Positions 1-6,853 of a stretch of 35,536 nucleotides of DNA are shown one piece after another. The notes under the pieces were generated by a model. That model did not search any database. It was not told where the DNA came from and saw nothing but the letters and a program-made list of their open reading frames with translations. The DNA lies in NCBI GenBank assembly GCA_001785195.1, contig MFTB01000010.1, positions 1 through 35,536 on the forward strand. Direction: 5' to 3'. The DNA comes from Candidatus Muproteobacteria bacterium RIFCSPHIGHO2_12_FULL_60_33. GTDB lineage: Bacteria > Pseudomonadota > Gammaproteobacteria > Acidiferrobacterales > Sulfurifustaceae. The position numbers and the translations under genes were made by a program. The number at the start of each line of letters is the position of its first letter. The stretch's first letter is position 1.

Positions 1-879
1 CCGCATGAACCGGCCGTCGGTCAACCTCGGGATGATTTTCGGCGCGATACCGCCGGCGATATAAACGCCGCCCGTGGCTCCCGCGGTCAAAGCCAGATTA
101 CCTGCCTGCGCGCCATAGATGTCGACGAACAAATCCAACGTCTGGTTAGCGAGCGGATCGTTACGTTCCAGCGCGGCCTGCGTGATAGCCGCGGCCGGAT
201 CGTCGGCCTGCATGGCCTTGGCGACCGCCGGGGATTCCGGCACCCCCCCGCGCGCTTTCAGAAAATCATAAAGCTGCACCAGACCGTGACCGGACAGAAC
301 CAGTTCCCAGGAAGTTCGGCCGACGGTTTTCAAAAGATGGCGCGTGAGCTCGAGCTGCAATTCATTCGTCGGGGCGAAATTCGCGTGCCCACCCTCGGTG
401 GCAACCGGCACGTAATGATCTTTGTTCCAGATCAGTATTCCCTGCCCCAAACCGGTGCCGGCGCCGATCACGGCGCGCGGGCCGTGTTCTACCGGCTCGC
501 CCGGCTGCAACACAACCAGATCTTTCGCGCCGAGCGCTTCGATGCCGTAGCCGACGGCCTGAAAATCGTTGATGAGGCGAAGTTGGGGAAATTTGAAACG
601 GCGTTTGAGTTCCTGACTGTGTATCTCCCAAGGCAGATTGGTGACCTTGACGCTTTGGCCTCTCGCCGTTGTCTTGACCGGCCCGGCGATGCCGAAACAG
701 ACGGCCGTGATTTTTTTATTTTTCTCCTGCTTAAGGAATTCGTGGATGATGGATGACAGGCTGTCATAAGACGCGCTGTCGAATCGCTGCTCGCGGACAG
801 CACGACACCGCCCGGCCTTGCCTTCCGCGATTTGCAGCAGTGTCTTGGTCCCGCCGATGTCACCCGCCAGCACGCGCAT
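1..879 (-). CDS. glk: Glucokinase (partial, 3' end beyond the window)
   Basis: ATP-dependent phosphorylation of glucose to glucose-6-phosphate in the cytoplasm. Reading the minus strand from ATG at 879 gives 293 residues without a stop up to the window edge, so about 25-40 C-terminal residues are missing compared with the usual 320-335. The phosphate-binding motif GDIGGTKT is at residues 6-13, the catalytic aspartate is in INDF (about D105), GAGTGLG is at about 139-145 and the glucose-contacting EGGHANFAP lies at 162-170. This is the Glk (PF02685) layout, not an ROK-family kinase, because the zinc-binding cysteine motif of ROK proteins is not seen. The gene is divergent from tRNA-Leu, with 79 bp between them. 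Confidence 0.93.
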   Translation of the reverse strand, partial: MRVLAGDIGGTKTLLQIAEGKAGRCRAVREQRFDSASYDSLSSIIHEFLKQEKNKKITAVCFGIAGPVKTTARGQSVKVTNLPWEIHSQELKRRFKFPQLRLINDFQAVGYGIEALGAKDLVVLQPGEPVEHGPRAVIGAGTGLGQGILIWNKDHYVPVATEGGHANFAPTNELQLELTRHLLKTVGRTSWELVLSGHGLVQLYDFLKARGGVPESPAVAKAMQADDPAAAITQAALERNDPLANQTLDLFVDIYGAQAGNLALTAGATGGVYIAGGIAPKIIPRLTDGRFMR

Positions 880-916
880 CTCAATTCATCCCCATTGTCA
901 TGAACAGGACATCACA

Positions 917-946
917 TTGTGGGGATGATGGCAAGATTGTTATACT
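917..946 (+). promoter_or_regulatory. Promoter of tRNA-Leu
   Basis: A TTGTGG -35 box (917-922), an 18-bp spacer and a TATACT -10 box (941-946) lie just before the tRNA. Transcription would begin near 953, leaving a 5' leader of only about six bases before the mature tRNA at 959. The assignment rests on consensus match and position only. Confidence 0.6.
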
Positions 947-958
947 GGCCGGCATCAA

Positions 959-1045
959 GCCGGGGTGGCGGAACTGGTAGACGCACCAGACTCAAAATTT
1001 GGTGGGAGCGATCCCGTGTCGGTTCGATTCCGACCCTCGGTACCA
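959..1045 (+). tRNA. tRNA-Leu (anticodon CAA)
   Basis: An 87-nt type II tRNA. The acceptor arm GCCGGGG pairs with CCTCGGT, followed by discriminator A and an encoded CCA (1043-1045). The anticodon stem CCAGA/TTTGG encloses loop CTCAAAA, giving anticodon CAA, which reads UUG. The T arm is GTCGG-TTCGATT-CCGAC, and the long variable arm with GGGA/TCCC is the hallmark of Leu, Ser or Tyr tRNAs. The disrupted toxin-antitoxin genes that follow directly fit the common use of tRNA 3' ends as integration sites, although no second att copy was found in the window. Confidence 0.96.
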
Positions 1046-1050
1046 ATCAG

Positions 1051-1599
1051 ATGAAGGGGCTACAGCGATGTGGCCCTTTTGATTTTTGGTCCCGTTTTCT
1101 GCTTGTGCCAGATTTGTGCCACAGTTATCCACAACACGCGGCTTCGCCAGCTTCTCGGCGTACTCCGCCCGACCGACCGTCTCGTGAAGGCACCAGGGCC
1201 TACTTCAAGGCGGAAACCCGTTCTCCGGTGTTCCCGGAACTGCGGCAGCTTTTCGAGAAGACCGCGGGACTTATCCCGATCTTGGAGCAGATGCTGAGGC
1301 CATTCGGGAACAAGATTCATTGTGCCTTTGTCTACGGTTCCGTGGCGCGAGGCCAGGAACATGCCATGAGTGACGTGGATTTGATGATTATCGGCAGAGC
1401 GGGCCTTGCTGATCTGTCGCCGGCGCTGCGTAAGGCGGAAGCACGTCTCGGGAGAGAGATCAACGTCACGGCCTATTCCCCACAGGAGTTCCGCGAGAAG
1501 GTCAAGTCGCGCGACCATTTCCTTACGACGGTTCTACGGGGGCGCCAACGGTTTGTGAAAGGAGGCCGGAATGACCTGGACGAAGCTGTTGGCAAGTAA
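1051..1599 (+). CDS. MNT-type nucleotidyltransferase, N-terminally truncated (putative antitoxin)
   Basis: The recognisable part starts at about 1183 (SREGTRAYFKAE, the wing strand of a winged-helix domain). It continues through a linker to a minimal nucleotidyltransferase core with the catalytic signature GSVARGQEH...SDVDLMI (GS followed by D-x-D). Relatives usually carry a complete winged-helix DNA-binding domain of about 80 residues in front of the core. Here only its last strand is present, and upstream sequence in the same open frame is tRNA terminator and non-homologous DNA. The frame is open from the ATG at 1051, but that codon lies inside the terminator, so the true start is unclear. 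The gene overlaps the following HEPN gene by 29 bp. In MNT-HEPN modules the MNT protein is the antitoxin and modifies the HEPN toxin. I read this copy as a 5'-truncated remnant whose catalytic core is still intact. Confidence 0.6.
   Translation: MKGLQRCGPFDFWSRFLLVPDLCHSYPQHAASPASRRTPPDRPSREGTRAYFKAETRSPVFPELRQLFEKTAGLIPILEQMLRPFGNKIHCAFVYGSVARGQEHAMSDVDLMIIGRAGLADLSPALRKAEARLGREINVTAYSPQEFREKVKSRDHFLTTVLRGRQRFVKGGRNDLDEAVGK
1054..1086 (+). terminator. Rho-independent terminator after tRNA-Leu
   Basis: A hairpin (AAGGGGCTAC with GTGGCCCTTT, one G-T pair, six-base loop) begins nine bases after the CCA end, and a TTTTGATTTTT tract follows. It should end the tRNA-Leu transcript. Confidence 0.65.
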
Positions 1600-1840
1600 G
1601 GACGCCCAAAGGCACAAGACCTCCAGGAAAGAGCTGGACAACATGCGGGCTCTGATCGCTCGCGACTTGGGCGACGCCGCCATTGCGGGTCTGTCCGCGG
1701 ATCGGAGGTTCGCCACCGCTTACAACACCGCACTCCAGGCGGCCAACATGGCCATTGCGTGCGCCGGATATCGGATCGCCAGCAAGATTGGACATCACCG
1801 TCGCTGGCGCGGGTCGTTTCAGATATCCATGGCGGCGTGA
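1571..1840 (+). CDS. HEPN-domain protein, short (partner of the MNT gene)
   Basis: The 89-residue product begins MTWTKLLASK and contains the conserved block ELDNMRALIARDLGDAA followed by LSADRRFATAYNTALQ. This is typical of the HEPN proteins encoded directly after winged-helix MNT genes. A strong ribosome-binding site (AAAGGAGG, 1557-1564) precedes the ATG. Family members usually reach 120-140 residues and carry the R-x4-6-H RNase motif near the C-terminus. This frame ends shortly after GYRIASKIGHH in a sequence unlike the family, so the 3' end appears lost or shifted and the RNase motif is not visible. Toxin activity is therefore doubtful. Confidence 0.6.
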   Translation: MTWTKLLASKDAQRHKTSRKELDNMRALIARDLGDAAIAGLSADRRFATAYNTALQAANMAIACAGYRIASKIGHHRRWRGSFQISMAA

Positions 1841-1908
1841 TTTGGAGTTCGCCATGTACACCTGTCGCAGCGTGACCGATAGTTCGCCGGGGACAGGCAA
1901 AAACGTGT

Positions 1909-2283
1909 CTATGCGGCGCGAGCTTTTTTCGATTGCCGGATCAGGCACTCGGCCGGGATGCCCAATCTTTTGTGCAGGGCCCAGATCATCTTTAACGTCA
2001 ATGGTCGCTTGCGGCCGAGAATCTCATACACGCGGTTGGAGCGGCCGATCATCGGTTCGAGGTCTTTCACGGATAATCCTTTGCTTTCCATCGTGTACTT
2101 GATCGCTTCGACGGGATCGGGCAGGTCGAGCGGGTAGTGTCTGGCCTCGTACGCCTCCACCAGCGTGACCAGCACCTCCAGCCGATCGCCCTCGCGCGTA
2201 CGCGGCTTGGCATGCATCAAGGCTTCGATTTCCTTGAGCGCCGCTCGGTAATCGGTCTTGGTCTTGATGGGTTTGATGTCCAT
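1909..2283 (-). CDS. higA: HigA-type antitoxin with HTH domain
   Basis: A 124-residue protein starting MDIKPIKTKTDYRAAL. Its N-terminal helices (residues 1-60, ALKEIEALMHAKP and GDRLEVLVTLVEAYE) are the usual toxin-binding region of this family. A C-terminal helix-turn-helix follows (about 70-118, SVKDLEPMIGRSNRVYEILGRKRPL). The start at 2283 is chosen over in-frame codons upstream because GGAGA lies at good spacing and the homologous N-terminus begins there. It sits 13 bp after the toxin gene, the toxin-first order typical of HigBA. The protein is expected to neutralise HigB and, with it, repress the promoter at 2607-2635. Confidence 0.88.
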   Translation of the reverse strand: MDIKPIKTKTDYRAALKEIEALMHAKPRTREGDRLEVLVTLVEAYEARHYPLDLPDPVEAIKYTMESKGLSVKDLEPMIGRSNRVYEILGRKRPLTLKMIWALHKRLGIPAECLIRQSKKARAA

Positions 2284-2296
2284 CGTCGTGTCTCCG

Positions 2297-2599
2297 TCAA
2301 ATGGTTTGCGCGTCGATCCGGTCGTACTGGGCATGGGTCACGATGAATCGGACATACACCACGCGGTAGGCGTAGTTGATCCAGACCACGATGCGGTATT
2401 TGTTGCCGGCGATATTGAACACGGCGCGCCCGTCCTTGAGGATACTGGCGGTTCGGACATCGCGCTTCACTTCCGCCGGCGATCCCCAGTCGGCCCTGAG
2501 CGTGTGCCGGTACCATGCGAGCGTGGGTTCCTTGGCGTCCCGATGGGCCGGATTTCGTTCCCAGAACGCCTTCAAAGTGCCCAGCGCGATCACCCGCAT
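2297..2599 (-). CDS. higB: HigB-type toxin, RelE-superfamily mRNA interferase
   Basis: A 100-residue protein of the HigB_toxin type (PF09907-like): MRVIALGTLKAFWER at the start, LAWYRHTLRADW in the first helices, then the beta-strands AVFNIAGNKYRIVVWINYAYRVVYVRFIVTHAQYD that form the RelE-like fold, ending YDRIDAQTI. The family cuts mRNA at the ribosome. The ATG at 2599 is preferred over a TTG six bases upstream. No Shine-Dalgarno is seen. The predicted promoter places the transcription start at or within a few bases of the ATG, so the mRNA may be leaderless. It forms an operon with higA. Confidence 0.88.
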   Translation of the reverse strand: MRVIALGTLKAFWERNPAHRDAKEPTLAWYRHTLRADWGSPAEVKRDVRTASILKDGRAVFNIAGNKYRIVVWINYAYRVVYVRFIVTHAQYDRIDAQTI

Positions 2600-2606
2600 G
2601 GACAAG

Positions 2607-2635
2607 ATGATAGTCCCAATATGGGACTACTGCAA
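2607..2635 (-). promoter_or_regulatory. higBA promoter with palindromic operator in the spacer
   Basis: On the minus strand TTGCAG (2630-2635) and TATCAT (2607-2612) are separated by exactly 17 bp. The spacer and adjoining bases form a perfect palindrome, TAGTCCCA-ATA-TGGGACTA (2611-2629), with 8-bp arms. A repressor bound there would block RNA polymerase, as expected for HigA autoregulation. The -10 box ends seven bases before the ATG of higB. Confidence 0.72.
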
Positions 2636-2685
2636 GGGGTCATGACAACGCGACCGGGCCCCTTCTCTTTGCGGGCCCTGAAACT

Positions 2686-3336
2686 TTACTGTGTCGAACA
2701 GGCGAGCCGCAGAGGTTCACCGCGCGCGGCGCCGGCCGGCACGGAGACGGCGTAGACCGTCGCGCCGGCTCCGCATTTCCACTCGGCGGTGAAATTCTTG
2801 GCGCAGTTCGGCGCCGGATCTTCCAGCGCAGCAGGGTCGATTTTATATTCGCACAGGGCTTGTCCATCGCAGGCACGCGACACCTGGGCCGTGGCGTTAC
2901 CGGGCTTGGCGCCGCAATTGTTTCCATAGCTGCCGGATATCACCTTGATCGTTGATTTGAGATTTTCCAGTTTTCCACTCGCGCCCGTCTTGTCCGCCGG
3001 TACGGCTCCACCCGGAGTTGTCATGGCGAGCCTTACCATCGGACCATCCGGGGTATCGCCCGATGCCTGCGCGAGCATGGATGGCGGGGTACCCATGGTT
3101 TCACGCAGCTTGTCCCGCAGATCTCCCGCCTCGTTAAAGTGCATCGCCAGACCCGCGCTCAAGAGAATCGCGCCCACGATGGTCGCGCCGATCCGGCCGA
3201 TTTTTCCGGGCTCGATTTTGCCCTCGATCTTGCCGAGCACCGCAAGCAGGAGAAAAATAATCGAGGCAAGCACGAACATGCGCGCCAACGGGACGTCTAC
3301 CAGCCTCAACATGATGTCTTGCATATATTTCGTCAT
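2686..3336 (-). CDS. Two-TM membrane protein with a six-cysteine lectin-like C-terminal domain
   Basis: A 216-residue protein of unknown function. Two hydrophobic segments (about 20-35 and 48-65) are joined by a short charged loop, followed by a low-complexity linker (80-125). A C-terminal domain (about 128-214) contains six cysteines (141, 156, 162, 178, 188, 213). The pattern IKVISGSYG...C...ACDGQALCEYKI...DPAPNCAK...WKC resembles SUEL-type galactose-binding lectin domains (YG near the start, C-x-G-x3-C, DPC-x-K). The two TM segments would place this disulfide-rich domain in the periplasm. Start: ATG at 3336, but AAAGGA overlaps it and could serve the in-frame ATG at 3324. It is flanked by higBA and panD and appears monocistronic. 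The lectin match is by eye only. Confidence 0.6.
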   Translation of the reverse strand: MTKYMQDIMLRLVDVPLARMFVLASIIFLLLAVLGKIEGKIEPGKIGRIGATIVGAILLSAGLAMHFNEAGDLRDKLRETMGTPPSMLAQASGDTPDGPMVRLAMTTPGGAVPADKTGASGKLENLKSTIKVISGSYGNNCGAKPGNATAQVSRACDGQALCEYKIDPAALEDPAPNCAKNFTAEWKCGAGATVYAVSVPAGAARGEPLRLACSTQ

Positions 3337-3473
3337 CCTTTGTTACCCTGGAATTGCCATGGACCCCATAGTGAAGATAGTAGATAGAGTTCCGGCATGC
3401 CATCCGGCCAATGATCCGTCTAGGTTCGCCGCTGGTCGCGGTTTGTGACGAAAAAAAGCAGGGGATGAAACGG

Positions 3474-3494
3474 AAAAAAGCCCGGGATTGCCCG
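3474..3494 (-). terminator. Rho-independent terminator after panD
   Basis: Downstream of the panD stop, on the minus strand, CCGGG-CAAT-CCCGG is followed by GC and six T residues. It closes the pcnB-folK-dNK-panBCD transcription unit. Confidence 0.75.
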
Positions 3495-3504
3495 GATCCG
3501 GCGG

Positions 3505-3885
3505 CTAGGCAACCTGGACCGGGATGGAATTGCGCGTGTGGGTGATGTGGTTGCGACTGTTGACGTACACCAGGCGCGGCTTGAAGGTGGCAAGCTCCTT
3601 CTCCTCGAACTCCGCGTAGGCACAGATGATGACGATATCGCCGGGCTGGGCCTTGTGCGAGGCGGCGCCGTTGACGGAAACGATGCCGGAACCTTCCTCG
3701 GCGCGGATGGCGTAGGTCGAGAAGCGCTCGCCGTTTTTGAGGTTATAGACCTCGATGCGCTCGTATTCGCGGATGTCAGCGGCATCCAGCAGACGGCCGT
3801 CGACCGCCACCGATCCCTCGTAATCAGGCTCGGAATGCGTGACGGTCACGCGGTGCAGCTTGGATTTGAGCATAATGCGGCGCAT
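3505..3885 (-). CDS. panD: Aspartate 1-decarboxylase (pyruvoyl enzyme precursor)
   Basis: Makes beta-alanine from L-aspartate for pantothenate synthesis. The 126-residue proenzyme begins [17 protein letters not shown] and contains the self-processing site Gly24-Ser25 in DYEGSVAV; cleavage there produces the pyruvoyl cofactor. Y58 (FSTYAIRAE) and the GAASH segment are also conserved. Length matches the E. coli enzyme. GGAGG lies five bases before the ATG, and an AT-rich stretch (AATATAAA) sits just upstream, so a private promoter in the 52-bp gap after panC is possible. It is the last gene of the panBCD group, followed by a terminator. Confidence 0.96.
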   Translation of the reverse strand: MRRIMLKSKLHRVTVTHSEPDYEGSVAVDGRLLDAADIREYERIEVYNLKNGERFSTYAIRAEEGSGIVSVNGAASHKAQPGDIVIICAYAEFEEKELATFKPRLVYVNSRNHITHTRNSIPVQVA

Positions 3886-3937
3886 GGAACCTCCGTCGAA
3901 TGTTTATATTATCGGGTCTAAATAGCGCGTTTTCAAA

Positions 3938-4792
3938 TCACGATTTCAGCTCGAATTCAACGTTGTCGATGAGTCGTGTCTGCCCCAGCCATGCCGCCGC
4001 CAGCGCCACCAGTTGACGATCATCCGGGCCCGGCTTTTGCAGGTCTTGCTGGCGGCGAACGCTGACATAATCGGGCCGGAACCCGTCCGCCTCCAGTTCC
4101 ATGATGGCGTTTTCCTCCACCGTCTCCAGCGCCAGACCCTTGTCCCGAAAACGATCACGCAAAGTACCCAGCGCCTCGTACAGGTGAGGAGCAACTTTGC
4201 GTTCGTCGGGTGACAGATAATTGTTGCGTGAACTCAAGGCGAGTCCGTCCGGTTCACGCACCGTGTCCACGCCAATAATTTCCACCGGCAAACCAAGATC
4301 GGCCGTCATGAGGCGGACAAGCAACCATTGCTGATAATCCTTTTTGCCGAAGACGGCGACGTCGGGTGTCACCAGGTTGAACAGACGGTTCACCACCGTG
4401 GTGACACCGCGAAAATGTCCGGGACGGAACGCACCACAAAGCTCATCGCTCAGGCCCGGCACTTCGACGACGGTCTGGGCCGCGCGTCCGTGCGGATACA
4501 TCTCGGATTCCGCCGGCCTGAACAGCAGGTCCACGCCGGCGGAGAGCAATGCCACCTTGTCATGCGACGGCGTGCGCGGATAGGAATCAAAATCCTCGTT
4601 CTGCCCGAATTGCAGCGGATTGACGTAAATGCTCGCTACCACCGCCTGCGCGTGATGCCGTGCCTCCTGCATCAGGCGCATGTGCCCGGCATGCAGATTG
4701 CCCAAGGTCGGAACGAAAGCAATGCGCTTGTCGCTTTGTCGCAACCGCGCGATCTGTTCCCTGAGACTGACGACGGTTTCAACCGTAATCAT
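3938..4792 (-). CDS. panC: Pantothenate synthetase (pantoate-beta-alanine ligase)
   Basis: Joins pantoate and beta-alanine with ATP. A 284-residue protein of the nucleotidylyltransferase superfamily. The HIGH-type motif is at residues 32-37 (NLHAGH, H34 and H37), [19 protein letters not shown] binds pantoate, FGKKDYQQW contains the ATP-site lysines, and LSSRNNYLS is the KMSKS-equivalent loop. PTLG replaces the commoner PTMG before the HIGH motif, a mild change. The start codon overlaps the panB stop by 4 bp (ATGA), so the two are probably translationally coupled. Confidence 0.96.
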   Translation of the reverse strand: MITVETVVSLREQIARLRQSDKRIAFVPTLGNLHAGHMRLMQEARHHAQAVVASIYVNPLQFGQNEDFDSYPRTPSHDKVALLSAGVDLLFRPAESEMYPHGRAAQTVVEVPGLSDELCGAFRPGHFRGVTTVVNRLFNLVTPDVAVFGKKDYQQWLLVRLMTADLGLPVEIIGVDTVREPDGLALSSRNNYLSPDERKVAPHLYEALGTLRDRFRDKGLALETVEENAIMELEADGFRPDYVSVRRQQDLQKPGPDDRQLVALAAAWLGQTRLIDNVEFELKS

Positions 4793-5595
4793 GACGACTG
4801 GAAGCTGTGCTCCGGACCCGGGAACGCGCCGGATTTGACGGCGGCGATGTAGGATTTGACCGCCGCTTCGATGCTGGTAGCGCCTTGCATGAAATTTCTG
4901 GAGAACTTGGGGCTTGGCCGCGGGTAAATGCCGAGCATGTCATGCAACACCAGTACTTGACCGTCGCAGTCCTTGCCGGCACCGATGCCGATGGTCGGAA
5001 TCTCAAGTTCGGAGGTAATCGTTTTCGCCAATTCCGATGGTACCGCTTCGAGCACCAGCAGGGACGCGCCGGCCTCTTGCAGAATTCTGGCGTCGTGACG
5101 AATCCGTTCCGCGGAGGTCACCTCGCGTCCCTGCACGCGGTAACCGCCCAGTTGATGCACCGATTGCGGCGTCAGGCCCAGATGCGCGCACACCGGAATG
5201 CCGCGCTCGACCAGAAACCGCACGGTCGCGGCCATCGGCTCGCCGCCCTCCAGCTTCACCACCTGCGCCCCGCCTTTCTGCATCAGGCGTCCCGCCGAGG
5301 CGAAGGCATGCGCCGGGCTTTGCTGATAGCTCATGAAAGGCATGTCCACGATGATCAGGGCGCGTTTCACCCCGCGCGCCACGCAACGGCTGTGATACAC
5401 CATGTCGGCGACACTGACGGGAAGCGTGGTGTCGTGACCCTGCATGACCATGCCGAGGGAGTCCCCGACCATGACCATGTCAACACCGGCGTTATCGAGC
5501 AGGCTCGCGAAACTGTAGTCGTAGGCGGTCAGGCAGGCGATCTTCTCGCCCCGGCGCTTCATTTCCTTGAGCGTGGTGAGCGTGACCGGCTTCAC
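4789..5595 (-). CDS. panB: 3-methyl-2-oxobutanoate hydroxymethyltransferase
   Basis: Makes ketopantoate from alpha-ketoisovalerate and 5,10-methylene-tetrahydrofolate, the first committed step toward pantothenate. The 268-residue TIM-barrel protein shows the metal-binding VGDSLG (D45), VDMPFMSY (second metal ligand near D84), VKLEGG and the general base in LEAVPSE (about E181). IGIGAG and the C-terminal [12 protein letters not shown] are conserved. It overlaps the upstream kinase gene and the downstream panC by 4 bp each, indicating tight co-translation. Confidence 0.96.
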   Translation of the reverse strand: MKPVTLTTLKEMKRRGEKIACLTAYDYSFASLLDNAGVDMVMVGDSLGMVMQGHDTTLPVSVADMVYHSRCVARGVKRALIIVDMPFMSYQQSPAHAFASAGRLMQKGGAQVVKLEGGEPMAATVRFLVERGIPVCAHLGLTPQSVHQLGGYRVQGREVTSAERIRHDARILQEAGASLLVLEAVPSELAKTITSELEIPTIGIGAGKDCDGQVLVLHDMLGIYPRPSPKFSRNFMQGATSIEAAVKSYIAAVKSGAFPGPEHSFQSS

Positions 5596-6242
5596 AGATT
5601 GGCGGCGAGAGGATTGAAGAAATGGCGGCCGCTGCGAATCTTGCGGATGTGGGAGAGCAGTGTCTGGAAATCCGCCTCGCGGTCCACGATATTGATCCGC
5701 TCCGCGTTGACGACCAGCAAGGGCGCCGCCGTGTAGTGGTGAAAGAACTGGGTATAAGCGTCCACCAGGGTTTGCAGGTAATCGCGCTCGATGAGGCGCT
5801 CATACTCGACGCCGCGGCGGCGCACGCGCTCGTGCAGGACGTCCACCGGCGCTTGCAGGTAAATCACAAGGTCCGGCACCGGCAGGTTCAGGCTCATCTG
5901 GGCATATACCTGCTCATATAGTCGCAACTCATCGTCATCCAGGTTGGCACGCGCGAACAGCTTGTCCTTGTCGAGCAGGAAATCGGAAACATAACCGCTG
6001 CTGAACATGTCGCTCTGCTTGATCTGCTCGATCTGGCGCGCGCGTTGGAACAGAAAAAACAACTGGGTCGGCAGCGCAAACGACTTGCGCGACTGGTAAA
6101 ACCGTTCGAGAAAGGGATTCTCCTCCGGATGCTCGAGCAAGGGCTTGGCGCCGAAGACTTCCGACAGACGCATGGCGAGGCTGGTCTTGCCGACGCCGAT
6201 CGGCCCTTCGACAACGACATATCCTGGATTATTTATATTCAT
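5592..6242 (-). CDS. Deoxynucleoside kinase (dGK/dCK type)
   Basis: A 216-residue kinase of the deoxynucleoside kinase family (PF01712), which phosphorylates deoxynucleosides for salvage. The P-loop is GPIGVGKTS (13-21), followed by the substrate-site segment [14 protein letters not shown], a [12 protein letters not shown] helix, [22 protein letters not shown] (the DRS/LID region with the arginine-rich lid) and an [16 protein letters not shown] helix. Genes of this type between folK and panB are common in gammaproteobacteria. The specific nucleoside cannot be read from sequence. A 104-bp gap with a large palindrome separates it from folK; it overlaps panB by 4 bp. Confidence 0.88.
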   Translation of the reverse strand: MNINNPGYVVVEGPIGVGKTSLAMRLSEVFGAKPLLEHPEENPFLERFYQSRKSFALPTQLFFLFQRARQIEQIKQSDMFSSGYVSDFLLDKDKLFARANLDDDELRLYEQVYAQMSLNLPVPDLVIYLQAPVDVLHERVRRRGVEYERLIERDYLQTLVDAYTQFFHHYTAAPLLVVNAERINIVDREADFQTLLSHIRKIRSGRHFFNPLAANL

Positions 6243-6253
6243 ATTACTTTTGG

Positions 6254-6334
6254 AACCGCAGATGAACGCAGATCATGAATAAATAAAAACAGTACTTTGT
6301 CTTTATCCGCGTTAATCAGCGTTCATCTGCGGTT
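6254..6334. repeat. Palindromic element with 10-bp internal period (folK-dNK gap)
   Basis: Arms AACCGCAGATGAACGC (6254-6269) and its exact inverse (6319-6334) are perfect for 16 bp, or 20 bp with one mismatch. The right side consists of three consecutive 10-mers (ATCCGCGTTA, ATCAGCGTTC, ATCTGCGGTT, 6305-6334), so the arm is itself a tandem repeat. The central loop is AT-rich. The element fills most of the gap between folK and the dNK gene inside the operon and could modulate distal expression or mRNA decay. Confidence 0.85.
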
Positions 6335-6346
6335 TCTAAATTATTA

Positions 6347-6853
6347 TCAATCTTTTAGTCTTTCCACTCGTTGTCCCGTGCAAACCTTCAGTAATTCACG
6401 CAGCGCGCCGCGTCCCGGGACGATCAGATCGGGCTCGATTTCGTGCAAAGGATACAGGACGAAGGCACGTTCGTGGAGTCGCGGATGCGGAATGCTCAGC
6501 TCCTCCGTTTTTATCACCTGGTCGTCGTACAGTAACAGGTCGAGATCCAGCGTGCGCGGACCGCCCCTGTCCCCCTGCCGCACGCGTCCGTGCACGCGCT
6601 CGATTTCAAGCAGGTTCCGCATGAGTGCCGCTGGAATCAACCCGGTGCGTACACGGCAGACGGCATTGACGAAATCCGGCTGGTCACGCCATCCGACTGG
6701 CGCGGTACGATAAAGCGACGAACACACTTCGACGTGTGTCCGATTCAAGCGCGTCAGCGCCGTGACACCGGAACGTACCTGCGCCACGGGATCATCCAGG
6801 TTGCTGCCCAGACCGATATAGGCGCGCGCTGTATTTTCCAGTGGCTCACTCAT
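6347..6853 (-). CDS. folK: 2-amino-4-hydroxy-6-hydroxymethyldihydropteridine pyrophosphokinase
   Basis: Transfers pyrophosphate from ATP to the pterin in folate synthesis. The 168-residue protein starts MSEPLENTARAYIGLGSNL. GLGSNL (14-19), SSLYRTAPVG (45-54), QPDFVNAV (58-65) and the family signature RTLDLDLLLYD (100-110, with the two magnesium-binding aspartates) are present, followed by IPHPRLHERAFVLYPL. The start at 6853 was chosen from the family N-terminus; the open frame upstream is a shadow of pcnB. It overlaps the pcnB stop by 8 bp. Confidence 0.95.
   Translation of the reverse strand: MSEPLENTARAYIGLGSNLDDPVAQVRSGVTALTRLNRTHVEVCSSLYRTAPVGWRDQPDFVNAVCRVRTGLIPAALMRNLLEIERVHGRVRQGDRGGPRTLDLDLLLYDDQVIKTEELSIPHPRLHERAFVLYPLHEIEPDLIVPGRGALRELLKVCTGQRVERLKD

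Noticed and set aside
1103-1121. Two TTGTGCCA copies 11 bp apart after tRNA-Leu
   Set aside because: Too short to call an att site or operator; no matching copy elsewhere was noticed.
1125-1133. Perfect DnaA-box-like 9-mer TTATCCACA, and a second copy at 16914-16922
   Set aside because: Two isolated copies 16 kb apart without clustered boxes, an AT-rich unwinding region or replication genes; an origin is not supported.
4807-5736. 309-codon + strand frame over panB
   Set aside because: Shadow of panB and the kinase gene; His/Arg-rich with no family match.
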